From: Ferrovibrio sp964218355
GTDB lineage: Bacteria; Pseudomonadota; Alphaproteobacteria; Ferrovibrionales; Ferrovibrionaceae
Direction of reading: 5' to 3'
Length of the DNA stretch: 64,000 nucleotides
Assembly: GCF_964218355.1 (NCBI RefSeq)
Contig: NZ_CAXPMC010000021.1
Location: 186,001 to 250,000, forward strand
Made by a program: the position numbers and the translations under genes. Of the stretch, positions 15,314 to 23,830 are shown piece by piece (the first letter of the stretch is position 1; every line of letters begins with the position of its first letter). Below the pieces are notes generated by a model, which was given only the letters and a program-made list of their open reading frames with translations, was not told the origin of the DNA and made no database searches.

Positions 15314-16693
15314 ATGCACCGCTTCCTGCTGCACCGCGCCCTGCTGCCCGATGGCTGGCATGACGACGTGCTGGTCGCGGTGGATGCGCAGGGCCGGATC
15401 ACCGCCGTCACCCCGGCAGCGCCGGAGGCCGGCGCCGAACGGATTGCCGGCATCGTGCTGCCCGGCCTGCCCAACCTGCACAGCCATGCCTTCCAGCGTG
15501 CCATGGCCGGCCTGGCGGAAGCCGCCGGGCCGGGGGCCGACAGTTTCTGGACCTGGCGCGAGACCATGTACCGCTTCGCCGGCCGCCTGACCCCGGCCGA
15601 TATCGAAGCGATTGCCGCCCAGCTCTATGCCGAGATGCTGCAGGCCGGCTACACGGCGGTGGCCGAGTTCCATTACGTGCATCACCAGCCGGATGGTCGT
15701 CCGTATGACGATCCCGCCGAACTGAGCTGGCGCGTGCTGGCCGCCGCCGAGGCGGCCGGCATCGGGCTGACGCATCTGCCGGTGCTGTATCGTCATGGCG
15801 GCTTCGGCGGCCGCGAGCCGCAGCCGCGCCAGCGGCGGTTCCTGCACGACAGCGATGCCTATGCGCGGCTGCTGGACAAGCTGGTGCCGGCCTTCGCCGG
15901 CCGGGCCGACCGCCGCCTCGGCATCGCGCCGCACAGCCTGCGCGCCGTCTCGCCGGACCTGCTGCGCGCGGCGCTGGCCGCCATCGACGGGATCGACGCG
16001 GCTGCACCGGTGCATATCCATATTGCCGAACAGATCGCCGAGGTGGAGGAATGCCTCGGCGCCACCGGCCGGCGGCCGGTCGACTGGCTGCTGGATCAAG
16101 GGGTGGTGAACGACCGCTGGTGCCTGGTGCATGCCACGCATCTGACCGCCGGCGAAACCGCACGTCTCGCCGCCTCCGGTGCCGTTGCCGGCCTGTGCCC
16201 GACCACCGAGGCCAATCTCGGCGACGGCCTGTTTCCGGCCGTGGAATTCCTGGCCGCCGGCGGGCGGATCGGCATCGGCTCCGACAGCCATGTCAGCGTC
16301 GATGCGGCGGAGGAACTGCGCCTGCTGGAATACGGCCAGCGGCTGACCCGGCGCGGGCGCAGCCTGCTGGCGGACGGGCCCGGCCGCTCCACCGGCCGGC
16401 GGCTGTTCGATGCCGCCTGCCGCGGCGGGGCGCAGGCACTGGGCCTGCAATGCGGCGCCATTGCCGCAGGCTGCCGGGCGGATTTCGTCCGCCTGGACGA
16501 CGAGGCCGCGACGCTCGCCGGCGCCGGCGGCGATGCGGTCCTCGATGCCTGGATCTTTGCCGGACAGCCGGTCTCGCCGATCCGCGATGTCTGGGCCGGC
16601 GGCCGGCACGTGGTCGAGAATGGCCGGCATGTCCGCGCCGGCGAATTCGCCGCGCGCTACCGCCAGACGCTACGCCGCCTCGCCGAGCAGTGA
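15314..16693 (+). CDS. hutF: Formimidoylglutamate deiminase
   Basis: HutF (459 residues) deaminates N-formimidoyl-L-glutamate to N-formyl-L-glutamate plus ammonia in the two-step branch of histidine degradation. It is an amidohydrolase: LPNLHSHAFQRAMAGLAE carries the HxH metal site, and FHYVHHQPDG, GIAPHSLRAV, HIHIAEQ, CLVHATHLT and IGSDSHVSVD carry the remaining ligands. The ATG at 15314 follows GGGAG; the upstream open frame is rejected. Presence of HutF implies the HutF-HutG route instead of HutE. The 3' end overlaps the argE-type gene by 24 bp, tail to tail. Confidence 0.95.
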   Translation: MHRFLLHRALLPDGWHDDVLVAVDAQGRITAVTPAAPEAGAERIAGIVLPGLPNLHSHAFQRAMAGLAEAAGPGADSFWTWRETMYRFAGRLTPADIEAIAAQLYAEMLQAGYTAVAEFHYVHHQPDGRPYDDPAELSWRVLAAAEAAGIGLTHLPVLYRHGGFGGREPQPRQRRFLHDSDAYARLLDKLVPAFAGRADRRLGIAPHSLRAVSPDLLRAALAAIDGIDAAAPVHIHIAEQIAEVEECLGATGRRPVDWLLDQGVVNDRWCLVHATHLTAGETARLAASGAVAGLCPTTEANLGDGLFPAVEFLAAGGRIGIGSDSHVSVDAAEELRLLEYGQRLTRRGRSLLADGPGRSTGRRLFDAACRGGAQALGLQCGAIAAGCRADFVRLDDEAATLAGAGGDAVLDAWIFAGQPVSPIRDVWAGGRHVVENGRHVRAGEFAARYRQTLRRLAEQ

Positions 16694-17866
16694 CAGGCTG
16701 CCGCCGTCGCGGCAGAAGGCGATCAGGCGGCGCAGGAAAGCCTCGCCCTCGGCCACCTGGCTGATCTCGATATATTCATCCGGCTTGTGCGCTTCGCGGA
16801 TATTGCCCGGACCGCAGACCACGGCCGGAATGCCGCCGCCATGGAAGATGCCTGCCTCGGTGCCGTAGGCGACCGCATGGGTGCGGTTCTGGCCGGCGAT
16901 CTTCAGCGCCAGAGTCTCCGCCGGGTTGGCACCGGCCGGAAAGAAGCCCGGCACATGCGCCACCACGCCGGTCTCGATGCCGGCGCCGGGATGGATGCGC
17001 CGCATCTGCGGCTCCAGCTGTTCGGCGGCGAAGCGCCGCACGGCTTCGACGATGGCCGCGTCATGGGCCGGATTGACGCTGCGCACATCCCATTCCAGCC
17101 GGCATTCGCGAGCCAGGATGTTGCGGGCGGTGCCGCCATGGATCTCGCCCACCGTGATGGTGGTATGCGGCGGCTCGAACCGCGCATCGCAGTGTTCCGG
17201 CTTCTGGTATTCGCGCTGCAGGCGGTTGATCTCGGCGATCACCTCGCCGGCATACTGGATGGCATTGACGCCCTGATGCGTCGCGCTGGAATGGGCTTCG
17301 AGGCCGCGCACCAGCGTGCTGCAGGCGCAGACGCTCTTGTGCGCATTCACCACCTGCATCTCGGTCGGCTCGCCGATGATGGCAAGCTTCGGCCTGGCGC
17401 TGCTGCGGCTGGCGAAATCGACCAGGCCATGGGCACCGAAGCAGCCGACCTCCTCGTCATAGGAGAAAGCGAAATGCAGCGGCACGCTGAGCGGCTTTTC
17501 CAGCATCTCCGGCAGCAGCGCCAGGCAGATGGCGATGAAGCTTTTCATGTCGGACGTGCCGCGGCCGAACAGCCGGCCGTCGCGTTCGGTGATGCGGAAA
17601 GGATCGCTCGACCACGGCTGGCCATCGACCGGCACCACGTCGGTATGGCCCGACAGCACGATGCCGCCGACATCGCGCGGCCCGATGGTGGCGTAGAGAT
17701 TGGCCTTCTTTCCGGTCGCATCGAAGATTTTCTCCGATGCGATGCCGTGGCCGGCCAGATAGCCGGCGATGTCTTCGATCAGGGCAAGGTTGCTCAGCCG
17801 GCTCGTGGTGTCGAAACCGACCAGGCGGGCTATCCAGTCGAGGGAAGCCTGGGAGGGAGCGCTCAT
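16670..17866 (-). CDS. argE: Acetylornithine deacetylase (ArgE-type M20 peptidase)
   Basis: A 398-residue M20 metallohydrolase. Metal and catalytic residues lie in LSGHTDVVPVDG (His, Asp), GRGTSDMKSF (Asp), DEEVGCFGA (Glu-Glu), and IGEPTEMQVVNAHKSV. The family is ArgE/DapE/carboxypeptidase G2; overall similarity (GTSDMKSFIAI, NAHKSVCAC, EWDVRSVNP) fits acetylornithine deacetylase, which makes ornithine from N-acetylornithine. In alphaproteobacteria arginine synthesis often uses ArgJ, and such ArgE paralogs can act on other acyl amino acids. Location next to hutF suggests a possible role on related acyl-glutamates, which is inference. Confidence 0.85.
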   Translation of the reverse strand: MSAPSQASLDWIARLVGFDTTSRLSNLALIEDIAGYLAGHGIASEKIFDATGKKANLYATIGPRDVGGIVLSGHTDVVPVDGQPWSSDPFRITERDGRLFGRGTSDMKSFIAICLALLPEMLEKPLSVPLHFAFSYDEEVGCFGAHGLVDFASRSSARPKLAIIGEPTEMQVVNAHKSVCACSTLVRGLEAHSSATHQGVNAIQYAGEVIAEINRLQREYQKPEHCDARFEPPHTTITVGEIHGGTARNILARECRLEWDVRSVNPAHDAAIVEAVRRFAAEQLEPQMRRIHPGAGIETGVVAHVPGFFPAGANPAETLALKIAGQNRTHAVAYGTEAGIFHGGGIPAVVCGPGNIREAHKPDEYIEISQVAEGEAFLRRLIAFCRDGGSLSLLGEAA

Positions 17867-17919
17867 CCAGCCGGTTTAGGGCCGCGCCGCCCCTGCGTCA
17901 ATCGTCCGCTGCCGACCGG

Positions 17920-18579
17920 TCAGTCGCCGCCGGCCCGGCTGGCCGGATTGCCGACCATGGCGAGGAATTCCTGGCGGGTGCGCGGGTCCTCGCGGAAGGC
18001 GCCCAGCATGCGGCTGGTGACCATGGTCACGCCCGGCTTGCGCACGCCGCGGGTGGTCATGCACTGGTGGGCGGCCTCGATCACCACCGCCACGCCGCGC
18101 GGCTGCAGCACGGTCTGGATGGTATTGGCGACCTGGGCGGTCAGCTTCTCCTGGATCTGCAGCCTTTTGGCATAGACCTCGACCACCCGGGCCAGCTTGG
18201 AGATGCCGACCACGCGCTTGCCCGGCAGATAGGCGACATGGGCCTTGCCGATGATCGGCACCATGTGATGCTCGCAATGGCTTTCGAGGCGGATGTCGCG
18301 CAGCACCACCATCTCGTCATAGCCGTCGGTTTCCTCGAAGGTCCGTTCCAGCATGGCGACCGGGTCCTCGCCATAGCCGGCGAAGAATTCCTCGTAGGAG
18401 CGCACGACGCGGTCGGGCGTGCCGACCAGGCCTTCGCGGTCGGGATCGTCGCCGGCCCAGCGGATCAGCGTGCGTACGGCGGCCTCGGCCTCTTCGCGGC
18501 CCGGCCGCGCTTCGGCGGCGGCACGGGCGGCTTCGTCATTGGCCTTGACGAGGGACTGGACGGTTCCGGATTTTGCCAT
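17920..18579 (-). CDS. folE: GTP cyclohydrolase I (FolE1)
   Basis: FolE (219 residues) converts GTP to 7,8-dihydroneopterin triphosphate, entering folate and queuosine-precursor synthesis. Family motifs: GTPDRVVRSYEEFF; ESHCEHHMVP (zinc Cys and His residues); GKAHVAYLPG; KRVVGISKLAR; QCMTTRGVRKPG with the third zinc Cys. Both zinc cysteines (SHC and QCM) are present, so this is the classical Zn-dependent form. The chosen ATG gives MAKSGTVQ; the open frame upstream is without a ribosome site. It lies 53 bp downstream of the argE-type gene's start region on the same strand as apaG. Confidence 0.96.
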   Translation of the reverse strand: MAKSGTVQSLVKANDEAARAAAEARPGREEAEAAVRTLIRWAGDDPDREGLVGTPDRVVRSYEEFFAGYGEDPVAMLERTFEETDGYDEMVVLRDIRLESHCEHHMVPIIGKAHVAYLPGKRVVGISKLARVVEVYAKRLQIQEKLTAQVANTIQTVLQPRGVAVVIEAAHQCMTTRGVRKPGVTMVTSRMLGAFREDPRTRQEFLAMVGNPASRAGGD

Positions 18580-18706
18580 AACGGGTCTGGTCCTGTGCTG
18601 TCGGCCATCCGGCCGGAATTTCCCCCAAAACTGGTGCGGTTTGCCGCCGCTGGCAAGCCTGCGGGACCGCATCCTCTCTCATTTACGCCGGCCGGATGCC
18701 GGCGGA

Positions 18707-19099
18707 TCAGTTCAGCCGGCGCATCTCGTGTGGGCAATCGAGGGAAAAGGCCGGAATCGCCACATCGAATTCCTCGCCCCCCTCGGTGACCATCTGGTAG
18801 CTGCCGACCATGAAACCGGACGGCGTCGGCAGCGGGGTGCCGCTGGTATACTCGAAACTGTCGCCCGGCCCCAGCACCGGCTGCTCGCCGACCACGCCGG
18901 GCCCGCGCACCTCGTCGATGCGGCCGCGGGCATCGGTGATCCGCCAGTAGCGGCTGCGCAGCTGCACGGTCTCGCCGCCGGCATTCTCGATCTTCACGTT
19001 ATACGCCCAGACATAGTAGTTCTCGTCCGGCGAGGACTGCTCTTCGAGGTAAACCGGTTCGACGGTAATCGAGATGTTGCGTGTCGTCTGCTGGTACAT
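18707..19099 (-). CDS. apaG: ApaG (CorD) protein
   Basis: ApaG (130 residues), a single fibronectin-III-like beta-sandwich domain linked to cobalt/magnesium resistance and Ap4A metabolism; its biochemical role is unsettled. Characteristic segments are VYLEEQSSPDENYYVWAY, NAGGETVQLRSRYWRITDA, GVVGEQPVLGPGDSFEYTSG and GSYQM. The start ATG at 19099 excludes an upstream frame with no similarity. It ends 127 bp before folE. A relatively AT-rich stretch (about 19135-19162) upstream may hold its promoter. Confidence 0.94.
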   Translation of the reverse strand: MYQQTTRNISITVEPVYLEEQSSPDENYYVWAYNVKIENAGGETVQLRSRYWRITDARGRIDEVRGPGVVGEQPVLGPGDSFEYTSGTPLPTPSGFMVGSYQMVTEGGEEFDVAIPAFSLDCPHEMRRLN

Positions 19100-19206
19100 G
19101 GCCCTGATCCGCTGACGCCGTTGCGGCTCCGCCAGACAATATAAGCGTGAAAAAATAATAGGGTCGGCGGGCGGAATGTCCAGCCGCCGACCGGCCCGGC
19201 GGATTC

Positions 19207-19247
19207 CGGAAAAGCAACGGCCGCCCCCGCTTTGCAGGGGCGGCCGT
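19207..19247 (-). terminator. Intrinsic terminator after the OmpA-type gene
   Basis: An 11-bp perfect stem (ACGGCCGCCCC / GGGGCGGCCGT, 19217-19247) is followed on the minus strand by TGCTTTTCC. It lies 21 bp after the porin stop codon. Confidence 0.85.
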
Positions 19248-19268
19248 CCGGCGATCCGCGATCGCGGA

Positions 19269-20324
19269 TTACTTGCGCAGGAAGATCTGCGCGTTGCGGT
19301 TTTCGTCGTTGCGCACGCCATCGGCGGTCGGCACCAGCGGCCGGCTTTCGCCGTTGGCGACCGTCTGGATGGCACCGCCACCGATGCCCTTGCCACGCAG
19401 ATAGGTGGCCACCGCATCGGCGCGACGCTGCGACAGCCGCAGGTTATAGGCATCCGAACCCGAACGGTCGGCATTGCCTTCGATCTTCACGTTGGTCATG
19501 CCGGTCGCCTTGAAATCGGCGATGGCGCGATCCAGCACCTGGGCGGCCACCGGCGAGATGTCCGACTTGTCGAAGGCGAAGAACACGATGTAGGTCTCCG
19601 GCGCCTTCGGGGCCGGCGGCGGCGCGGCGACCGGGGCCGGCGCGGGCGGCGGCGGAGGCGGCGGCGCGGCAACGGCCGGCTGCGGCATCGGCGCCGGGGC
19701 GCTGCCGAAGCGGTAGGTCAGGCCGAGCAGCACCGAATGGACCTGGTTGCCGCCCTCGATGCCGACACCGGAGGTGCTGGTCGAGAACTTGGTGTCGCCG
19801 AGATACATGTAGCGGTAATCGGCGCTGAGCAGCCAGTTGCTGTCGAGCGCATACCACACACCGGCAACCGCCTGGCCGGCCCAGGTGGTGTCGGCATCGT
19901 CGCTGGTGGTGTTGTTGACCCGCACATCGGTGGTCATGCGGGCGACGCCGAGGCCGGCGCCCACATAGGGGCTCCAGCTGCCGGCCGGCATGAAGTCGTA
20001 CATCAGGTTGGCAAAGCCGGTATACAGCTTGGCTTCGCCGTCGGAGGTGGCACCGCCATTGGCGCGGTCGACGCCGAAGCTGCGCATGCCGAGTTCGAGT
20101 TCGGGGCGCAGGCCGTTGCCGAGCGCATAGCCGCCCTTCACGATGCCGGCCCAGCCGGTGTCGAATTCCAGCGAATTGATGTTGCCCGCACCGGTGATGT
20201 CCGCATCCTCGAGCCACGAGGCGCCGCCACCGATACCGACATAGGGGCCCGACTGGGCAAAGGCCGGGGCCGAAGCCAGCGCCAGCAGGGCTGCACCGGT
20301 CAGCAGAGCAACACGAACCGTCAT
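19269..20324 (-). CDS. OmpA-family outer-membrane porin
   Basis: A 351-residue outer-membrane protein. A Sec signal peptide (ALLALASAPAFAQ) ends near residue 23. An eight-strand OmpA-type barrel follows with SGPYVGIGGGASWLEDADI, YVGAGLGVARM, LSADYRYMYLGDTKF and HSVLLGLTYRFG. A Pro/Ala linker (about residues 215-245) leads to the C-terminal peptidoglycan-binding OmpA domain with GNADRSGSDAYNLRLSQRRA. It probably tethers the outer membrane to the wall. The ATG at 20324 has a strong GAGGAG ribosome site. A strong terminator follows, so it is a single-gene unit. Confidence 0.95.
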   Translation of the reverse strand: MTVRVALLTGAALLALASAPAFAQSGPYVGIGGGASWLEDADITGAGNINSLEFDTGWAGIVKGGYALGNGLRPELELGMRSFGVDRANGGATSDGEAKLYTGFANLMYDFMPAGSWSPYVGAGLGVARMTTDVRVNNTTSDDADTTWAGQAVAGVWYALDSNWLLSADYRYMYLGDTKFSTSTSGVGIEGGNQVHSVLLGLTYRFGSAPAPMPQPAVAAPPPPPPPAPAPVAAPPPAPKAPETYIVFFAFDKSDISPVAAQVLDRAIADFKATGMTNVKIEGNADRSGSDAYNLRLSQRRADAVATYLRGKGIGGGAIQTVANGESRPLVPTADGVRNDENRNAQIFLRK

Positions 20325-20487
20325 AGGACTTCTCCTCAGAATTTCACTGCGGCCGGGAACCTGGTTCCGCCAGCCGATCACATGGGTGCCTCAACCCGAA
20401 ATCACTATACCAGAGGGTGCCGTGGCGGGTAACGCCTTCCGCCCACGCGGGCACGAAAAAGCCGGAATGTTGCCGCGCGGCAACAGG

Positions 20488-21708
20488 TTATCCCGCCTTA
20501 TCAAGGGCCTGGGACAGATCGGCGATCAGGTCGCGGACATCCTCGAGGCCGACCGACAGCCGCAGCAGGTCGTCACCGATCCCCAGATGGGCCCGCTCCT
20601 CGGCCGTCAGCCGCTGGTGGGTGGTGGTCGCCGGATGGGTGACCAGGCTTTTGGAATCCCCGAGATTGTTGGAAATATCCACCAGTTTCAGGGCGTTAAG
20701 CACCCGGAAGGCCCCCGCCTTGCCGCCTTTGGCGCGGAACGCGACCATGTTGCCGCCGGCGGTCATCTGCCGCATGGCCAGGTCGTGCTGGGGATGGTCG
20801 GGGCGGCCCGGATACAGCAGGCCGGGTACCCGGCCCGCCGGCGCAGCGATTCCGGGATGGCCGGCCAGCGCATCGGCCAGCCGGGCGGCGTTCTCGACAT
20901 GGCGGGCCACCCGCAGTTCCAGCGTCTCCAGGCCCTTCAGCATCACCCAGGCGTTGAACGGGCTGAGGGCCGGGCCGGTATGGCGCAGATAGGGGGTCAG
21001 TTCGTCGGCAATGAAGGCCTGGCTGCCCAGCACCACGCCGCCGAGGCAGCGCCCCTGCCCGTCGATATGCTTGGTCGCCGAATAGACGACGATGTCGGCG
21101 CCCAGTTCCAGCGGCTTCTGCAGGACCGGCGTGGCGAAGACATTGTCGACGACGACCCGGGCGCCGGCCTTGCGGGCCAGCGCGGCCACCGCCGCGATGT
21201 CGAGCACTTCCAGCGTCGGGTTGGACGGCGTTTCGAGGAACACCACCCGGGTGCGCGGCCCGATCGCCGCCTGCCACTGGGCCAGATCGGTGCCGTCGAC
21301 CATGGTGGTCTTCACGCCGAAGCGCGGCAGCAGGTCGCCGATGATATAGGCGATGGAGCCGAAGACGGCGCGCGACGAGACCACCTCGTCGCCGGCCTTC
21401 AGCTGGCACATCAGCGCGGCATTCACCGCCGCCATGCCGCTGGCGGTGGCGCGCGCCGCCTCGGCACCTTCCAGCAGCGTCATGCGCTGTTCGAACATCT
21501 CCACGGTAGGATTGCCGAACCGGCTGTAGACGAAGCCCGGCTGCTCGTTCCTGAAGCGGGCCTCGGCGGCTTCGGCGCTGTCATAGCGGAAGCCCGAGGT
21601 CATGAAGATCGCCTCGGAGGTTTCGCCATGCTCGCTGCGCCGGGTGCCGCCGCGCACCAGCCGGGTCGCCAGCTGCCAGTTGCGGGGATCGGTGCTGTCC
21701 TTGCTCAT
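20488..21708 (-). CDS. metZ: O-succinylhomoserine sulfhydrylase
   Basis: MetZ (406 residues) joins O-succinylhomoserine (or O-acetyl) and sulfide to homocysteine in methionine synthesis. It is a PLP enzyme of the Cys/Met metabolism family: TSGFRYDSAEAAEARF, VYSRFGNPTVEMFEQR, LEGAEAARATASGMAA, VVDNVFATPVLQKPLELGAD, and the PLP-lysine block YSATKHIDGQGR. SLVTHPATTTHQ closes the active site. The ATG at 21708 was chosen because the longer open frame runs through a terminator and a SAM-II riboswitch. Those elements show that expression is shut off when S-adenosylmethionine is plentiful. Confidence 0.96.
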   Translation of the reverse strand: MSKDSTDPRNWQLATRLVRGGTRRSEHGETSEAIFMTSGFRYDSAEAAEARFRNEQPGFVYSRFGNPTVEMFEQRMTLLEGAEAARATASGMAAVNAALMCQLKAGDEVVSSRAVFGSIAYIIGDLLPRFGVKTTMVDGTDLAQWQAAIGPRTRVVFLETPSNPTLEVLDIAAVAALARKAGARVVVDNVFATPVLQKPLELGADIVVYSATKHIDGQGRCLGGVVLGSQAFIADELTPYLRHTGPALSPFNAWVMLKGLETLELRVARHVENAARLADALAGHPGIAAPAGRVPGLLYPGRPDHPQHDLAMRQMTAGGNMVAFRAKGGKAGAFRVLNALKLVDISNNLGDSKSLVTHPATTTHQRLTAEERAHLGIGDDLLRLSVGLEDVRDLIADLSQALDKAG

Positions 21709-21744
21709 CGTCCAGTCCTCGTCTGCGGACCGCGGCGGGGCAGA

Positions 21745-21776
21745 CGCAAAAACCCCGGACCGCAGGCCCGGGGTTT
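21745..21776 (-). terminator. Riboswitch expression-platform terminator
   Basis: Nine-bp stem AAACCCCGG / CCGGGGTTT (21750-21758 with 21768-21776) followed by further Ts on the minus strand. It lies between the SAM-II aptamer and the metZ start, as expected for transcription attenuation. Confidence 0.85.
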
Positions 21777-21780
21777 CATC

Positions 21781-21846
21781 AACCACCCGACCTTTTAGCG
21801 GAATGTTTAACGTGGTCCGCAAGCCGGTCGGCCCAAATCACCACGA
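21781..21846 (-). promoter_or_regulatory. SAM-II riboswitch aptamer
   Basis: The minus strand shows the SAM-II core: CGTGGTGATTTGGGC, then CGGCTTGCGGACCACGTTAA, then CGCTAAAAGGTCGGG. CGTGGT pairs with ACCACG to form P1, and the AAAAGG-containing tail supplies the pseudoknot strand. It precedes metZ, the classic target. It binds S-adenosylmethionine and controls the downstream terminator. Confidence 0.93.
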
Positions 21847-21856
21847 AGTGCCGAGG

Positions 21857-21885
21857 GTGATACGGCGCGGCGCGGCCAGCGTCAA
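21857..21885 (-). promoter_or_regulatory. Promoter of the riboswitch-metZ transcript
   Basis: TTGACG, a 17-bp spacer, then TATCAC on the minus strand. Predicted transcription would begin near 21850, just at the 5' edge of the SAM-II aptamer. Confidence 0.75.
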
Positions 21886-22007
21886 GACGCAACCGGCATC
21901 CGGGCCGGGCCGTTGCGGGCCAGGCCGGGCCAGGTCGCGCCCGCGCCGGCCAGTCCCGGCCGACGTGATCCCGGAAAAGCCGGCAAAATCCCGTTGAAGC
22001 CCACTGA

Positions 22008-22170
22008 TTTTCATTCAAGCTATTGAAATTACTAATAAATTACCCCAGACAGCCGTGCTCCGGGCGGATTTCGATTCCCGGGACATGATCAGAACAATAT
22101 ATGAATTTAATCTTGACATCAATCCCAAAATAGATATATTTTCACTTTATGTTCTTAAACGAGGACCGCC
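22008..22170. other. AT-rich non-coding island
   Basis: The 160-bp stretch contains runs such as CTATTGAAATTACTAATAAA and AAAATAGATATATTTTCAC in otherwise GC-rich DNA. It lies in the 500-bp gap between the metZ leader and the 3' end of the polymerase gene. No protein-coding gene here is convincing: open frames leaving it to the right have no stop before running antisense through the polymerase gene. Confidence 0.7.
22113..22140 (+). promoter_or_regulatory. Consensus-like sigma-70 promoter in the AT-rich island
   Basis: TTGACA, a 16-bp spacer, then TATATT. It points toward the 3' end of the polymerase gene. A GAGGA ribosome-like site and ATG (22171) follow, but the frame does not resemble a protein and stays open antisense to the polymerase. 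Confidence 0.55.
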
Positions 22171-22343
22171 ATGCCAGCATCTCTTCCGCGAGACCCCGGC
22201 TCCGCCAGACCCCGGAGCCGGAGGACGGCAGCCGCGATCCTTTCGGCCGCGACCTGCGCTTTCCCGATCCCGGCCGGGAACGGGCCCTGCTGCCCAAGGA
22301 AGGCGATCTCGATGCGGCGGCCGGCGGCGGAAATCCGGCTTCG

Positions 22344-23729
22344 TCATTCCTTGAATTCCGCGCGGTCGGGAATCCGGTTGAAGGCGATCTTCGCACCCAT
22401 GAAATCGGCGCGGTGGCCGGGCAGTGCGCCGATATGCACGGTATCCTTGCCGAACTTGCCGTTCAGGGCATCCATCGCCGCCGACAGCTTCGTCCGCGCC
22501 GCCGCCCGGGCGGGGCTCTGCGCGAGGCCCGAGCCGCCGCCGAACAGGTCGAGCGTGGCCTGGCTTTCCGGCGCCAGCCCGTGCAGCCCGATGCCGACCT
22601 TGAGAAACCGCGCCGGCCGCGCCCCCTTCCCGGTCTGGCCGGTTTCGCGCAGCATCGCGTCCCACAGCCGCGTCACCGCATCCAGCAGCACGAAATTGTC
22701 CTGGGTTTCAGTCAGGCGGAAATCGGCAGACCAGCGCCCGCCCGTCTCGAACCGCGCCTTCAGGCTGAACCCCGTCGCCAGCAGGCCCATGCGGCGCAGC
22801 CGGCTGCCGGCCTTGGTGGCCAGCCGCCGCGCCACCAGCAGCGCGGCCCCGGCATCGCGGAACTGCGGCGGCAGCACATGCTCATGAGTGATGCTGCGCC
22901 GCGCCGACGACTGCGTGTAGTCGCCGATGCCGCGGATGCGCTGGCAGAAGGCCGGACCTTCGCGGCTGCCCCAGATCTCGCGGGCCCGGCGCGGATCGAG
23001 CGCCCAGAGATCGGCCATGCTGTGGATGCCGGCGGCATTCAGGCGCCGCTCCATGTTCGGCCCGATCCCCGGCAGGTCGCGCAGCGGCAGCGGCAGCAGG
23101 CGGCCGGGCAGCTCGTGGCTTTCGATCATGGTCAGCCCGTCGGGCTTCTGCATGTCGGCGGCCAGCTTGGCGAGGAACTGGTTCGGCGCCAGCCCGATCG
23201 AACAGCGGATGCATTCGCCCAGCCGCTCGCGGAAACCGGCCTTGATGCGATGCGCCAGCGCCACCGCATTCTCCTTCAGCCGTTCCGGCCCCATCAGCTC
23301 GCAGGACACCTCGTCGATCGACCAGGTATGGGCCACGGGAATATGCCGGTCGACCTCGTCGAGGATCTTCTCGTGCATCTCGACATAGCGGTCATGGCGG
23401 GCATCGACGACCCGGATGCCGGGGCATTTCTGCCGCGCCTCCCAGACCGGCGTGCCGGTCTTGATGCCGAAGGCCTTGGCCTCGTAGGAGGCGGCGATGG
23501 CGGAGGTGGTCTCGGCGCGCACCGGCACCACGATCACCGGGCGGCCGCGCAGGGCCGGATTGTCCTGCTGTTCGACCGAGGCGAAATAGCTGTTCAGGTC
23601 GAGATACAGCCAGCGCAGCGACGATGCCTCCCATGCCGAGCGCAGCACGGCAGAGTCAGACTGCGTGCGCCCCGCGGCGGGATCGGCGGCGGGCTCGGCA
23701 GACGGGATGGCAGGCAGGGCGGGCGGCAT
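22344..23729 (-). CDS. Y-family DNA polymerase (DinB/UmuC-like)
   Basis: A 461-residue translesion polymerase. The palm motifs LYLDLNSYFASVEQ (first catalytic Asp) and TWSIDEVSCEL (Asp-Glu pair) are intact. Other features are YEAKAFGIKTGTPVWEA in the fingers, RCSIGLAPNQFLAKLAADMQ, and the helix-hairpin-helix LPGIGPNMERRLNAAGI. The C-terminal little-finger region is divergent from E. coli Pol IV. It differs from standard DinB in this C-terminal part and in LNSYFASVEQQ, so it belongs to the broader UmuC/DinB-like group. It is monocistronic, and no LexA-type box is evident upstream. Confidence 0.9.
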   Translation of the reverse strand: MPPALPAIPSAEPAADPAAGRTQSDSAVLRSAWEASSLRWLYLDLNSYFASVEQQDNPALRGRPVIVVPVRAETTSAIAASYEAKAFGIKTGTPVWEARQKCPGIRVVDARHDRYVEMHEKILDEVDRHIPVAHTWSIDEVSCELMGPERLKENAVALAHRIKAGFRERLGECIRCSIGLAPNQFLAKLAADMQKPDGLTMIESHELPGRLLPLPLRDLPGIGPNMERRLNAAGIHSMADLWALDPRRAREIWGSREGPAFCQRIRGIGDYTQSSARRSITHEHVLPPQFRDAGAALLVARRLATKAGSRLRRMGLLATGFSLKARFETGGRWSADFRLTETQDNFVLLDAVTRLWDAMLRETGQTGKGARPARFLKVGIGLHGLAPESQATLDLFGGGSGLAQSPARAAARTKLSAAMDALNGKFGKDTVHIGALPGHRADFMGAKIAFNRIPDRAEFKE

Positions 23730-23830
23730 GGCTTGATTCTGGCCCCGACTATAGCGCGGACCGGGCCGGTTGAAAACAAAGATGGAACATTCGCCGGCCG
23801 GTTCCGCTCCGGCCCGTTCCGGCCGCGCCC

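Noticed and set aside
21709..21822. Upstream extension of metZ (38 extra codons)
   Set aside because: The region is occupied by a terminator and a SAM-II aptamer, so it is leader RNA and not protein.
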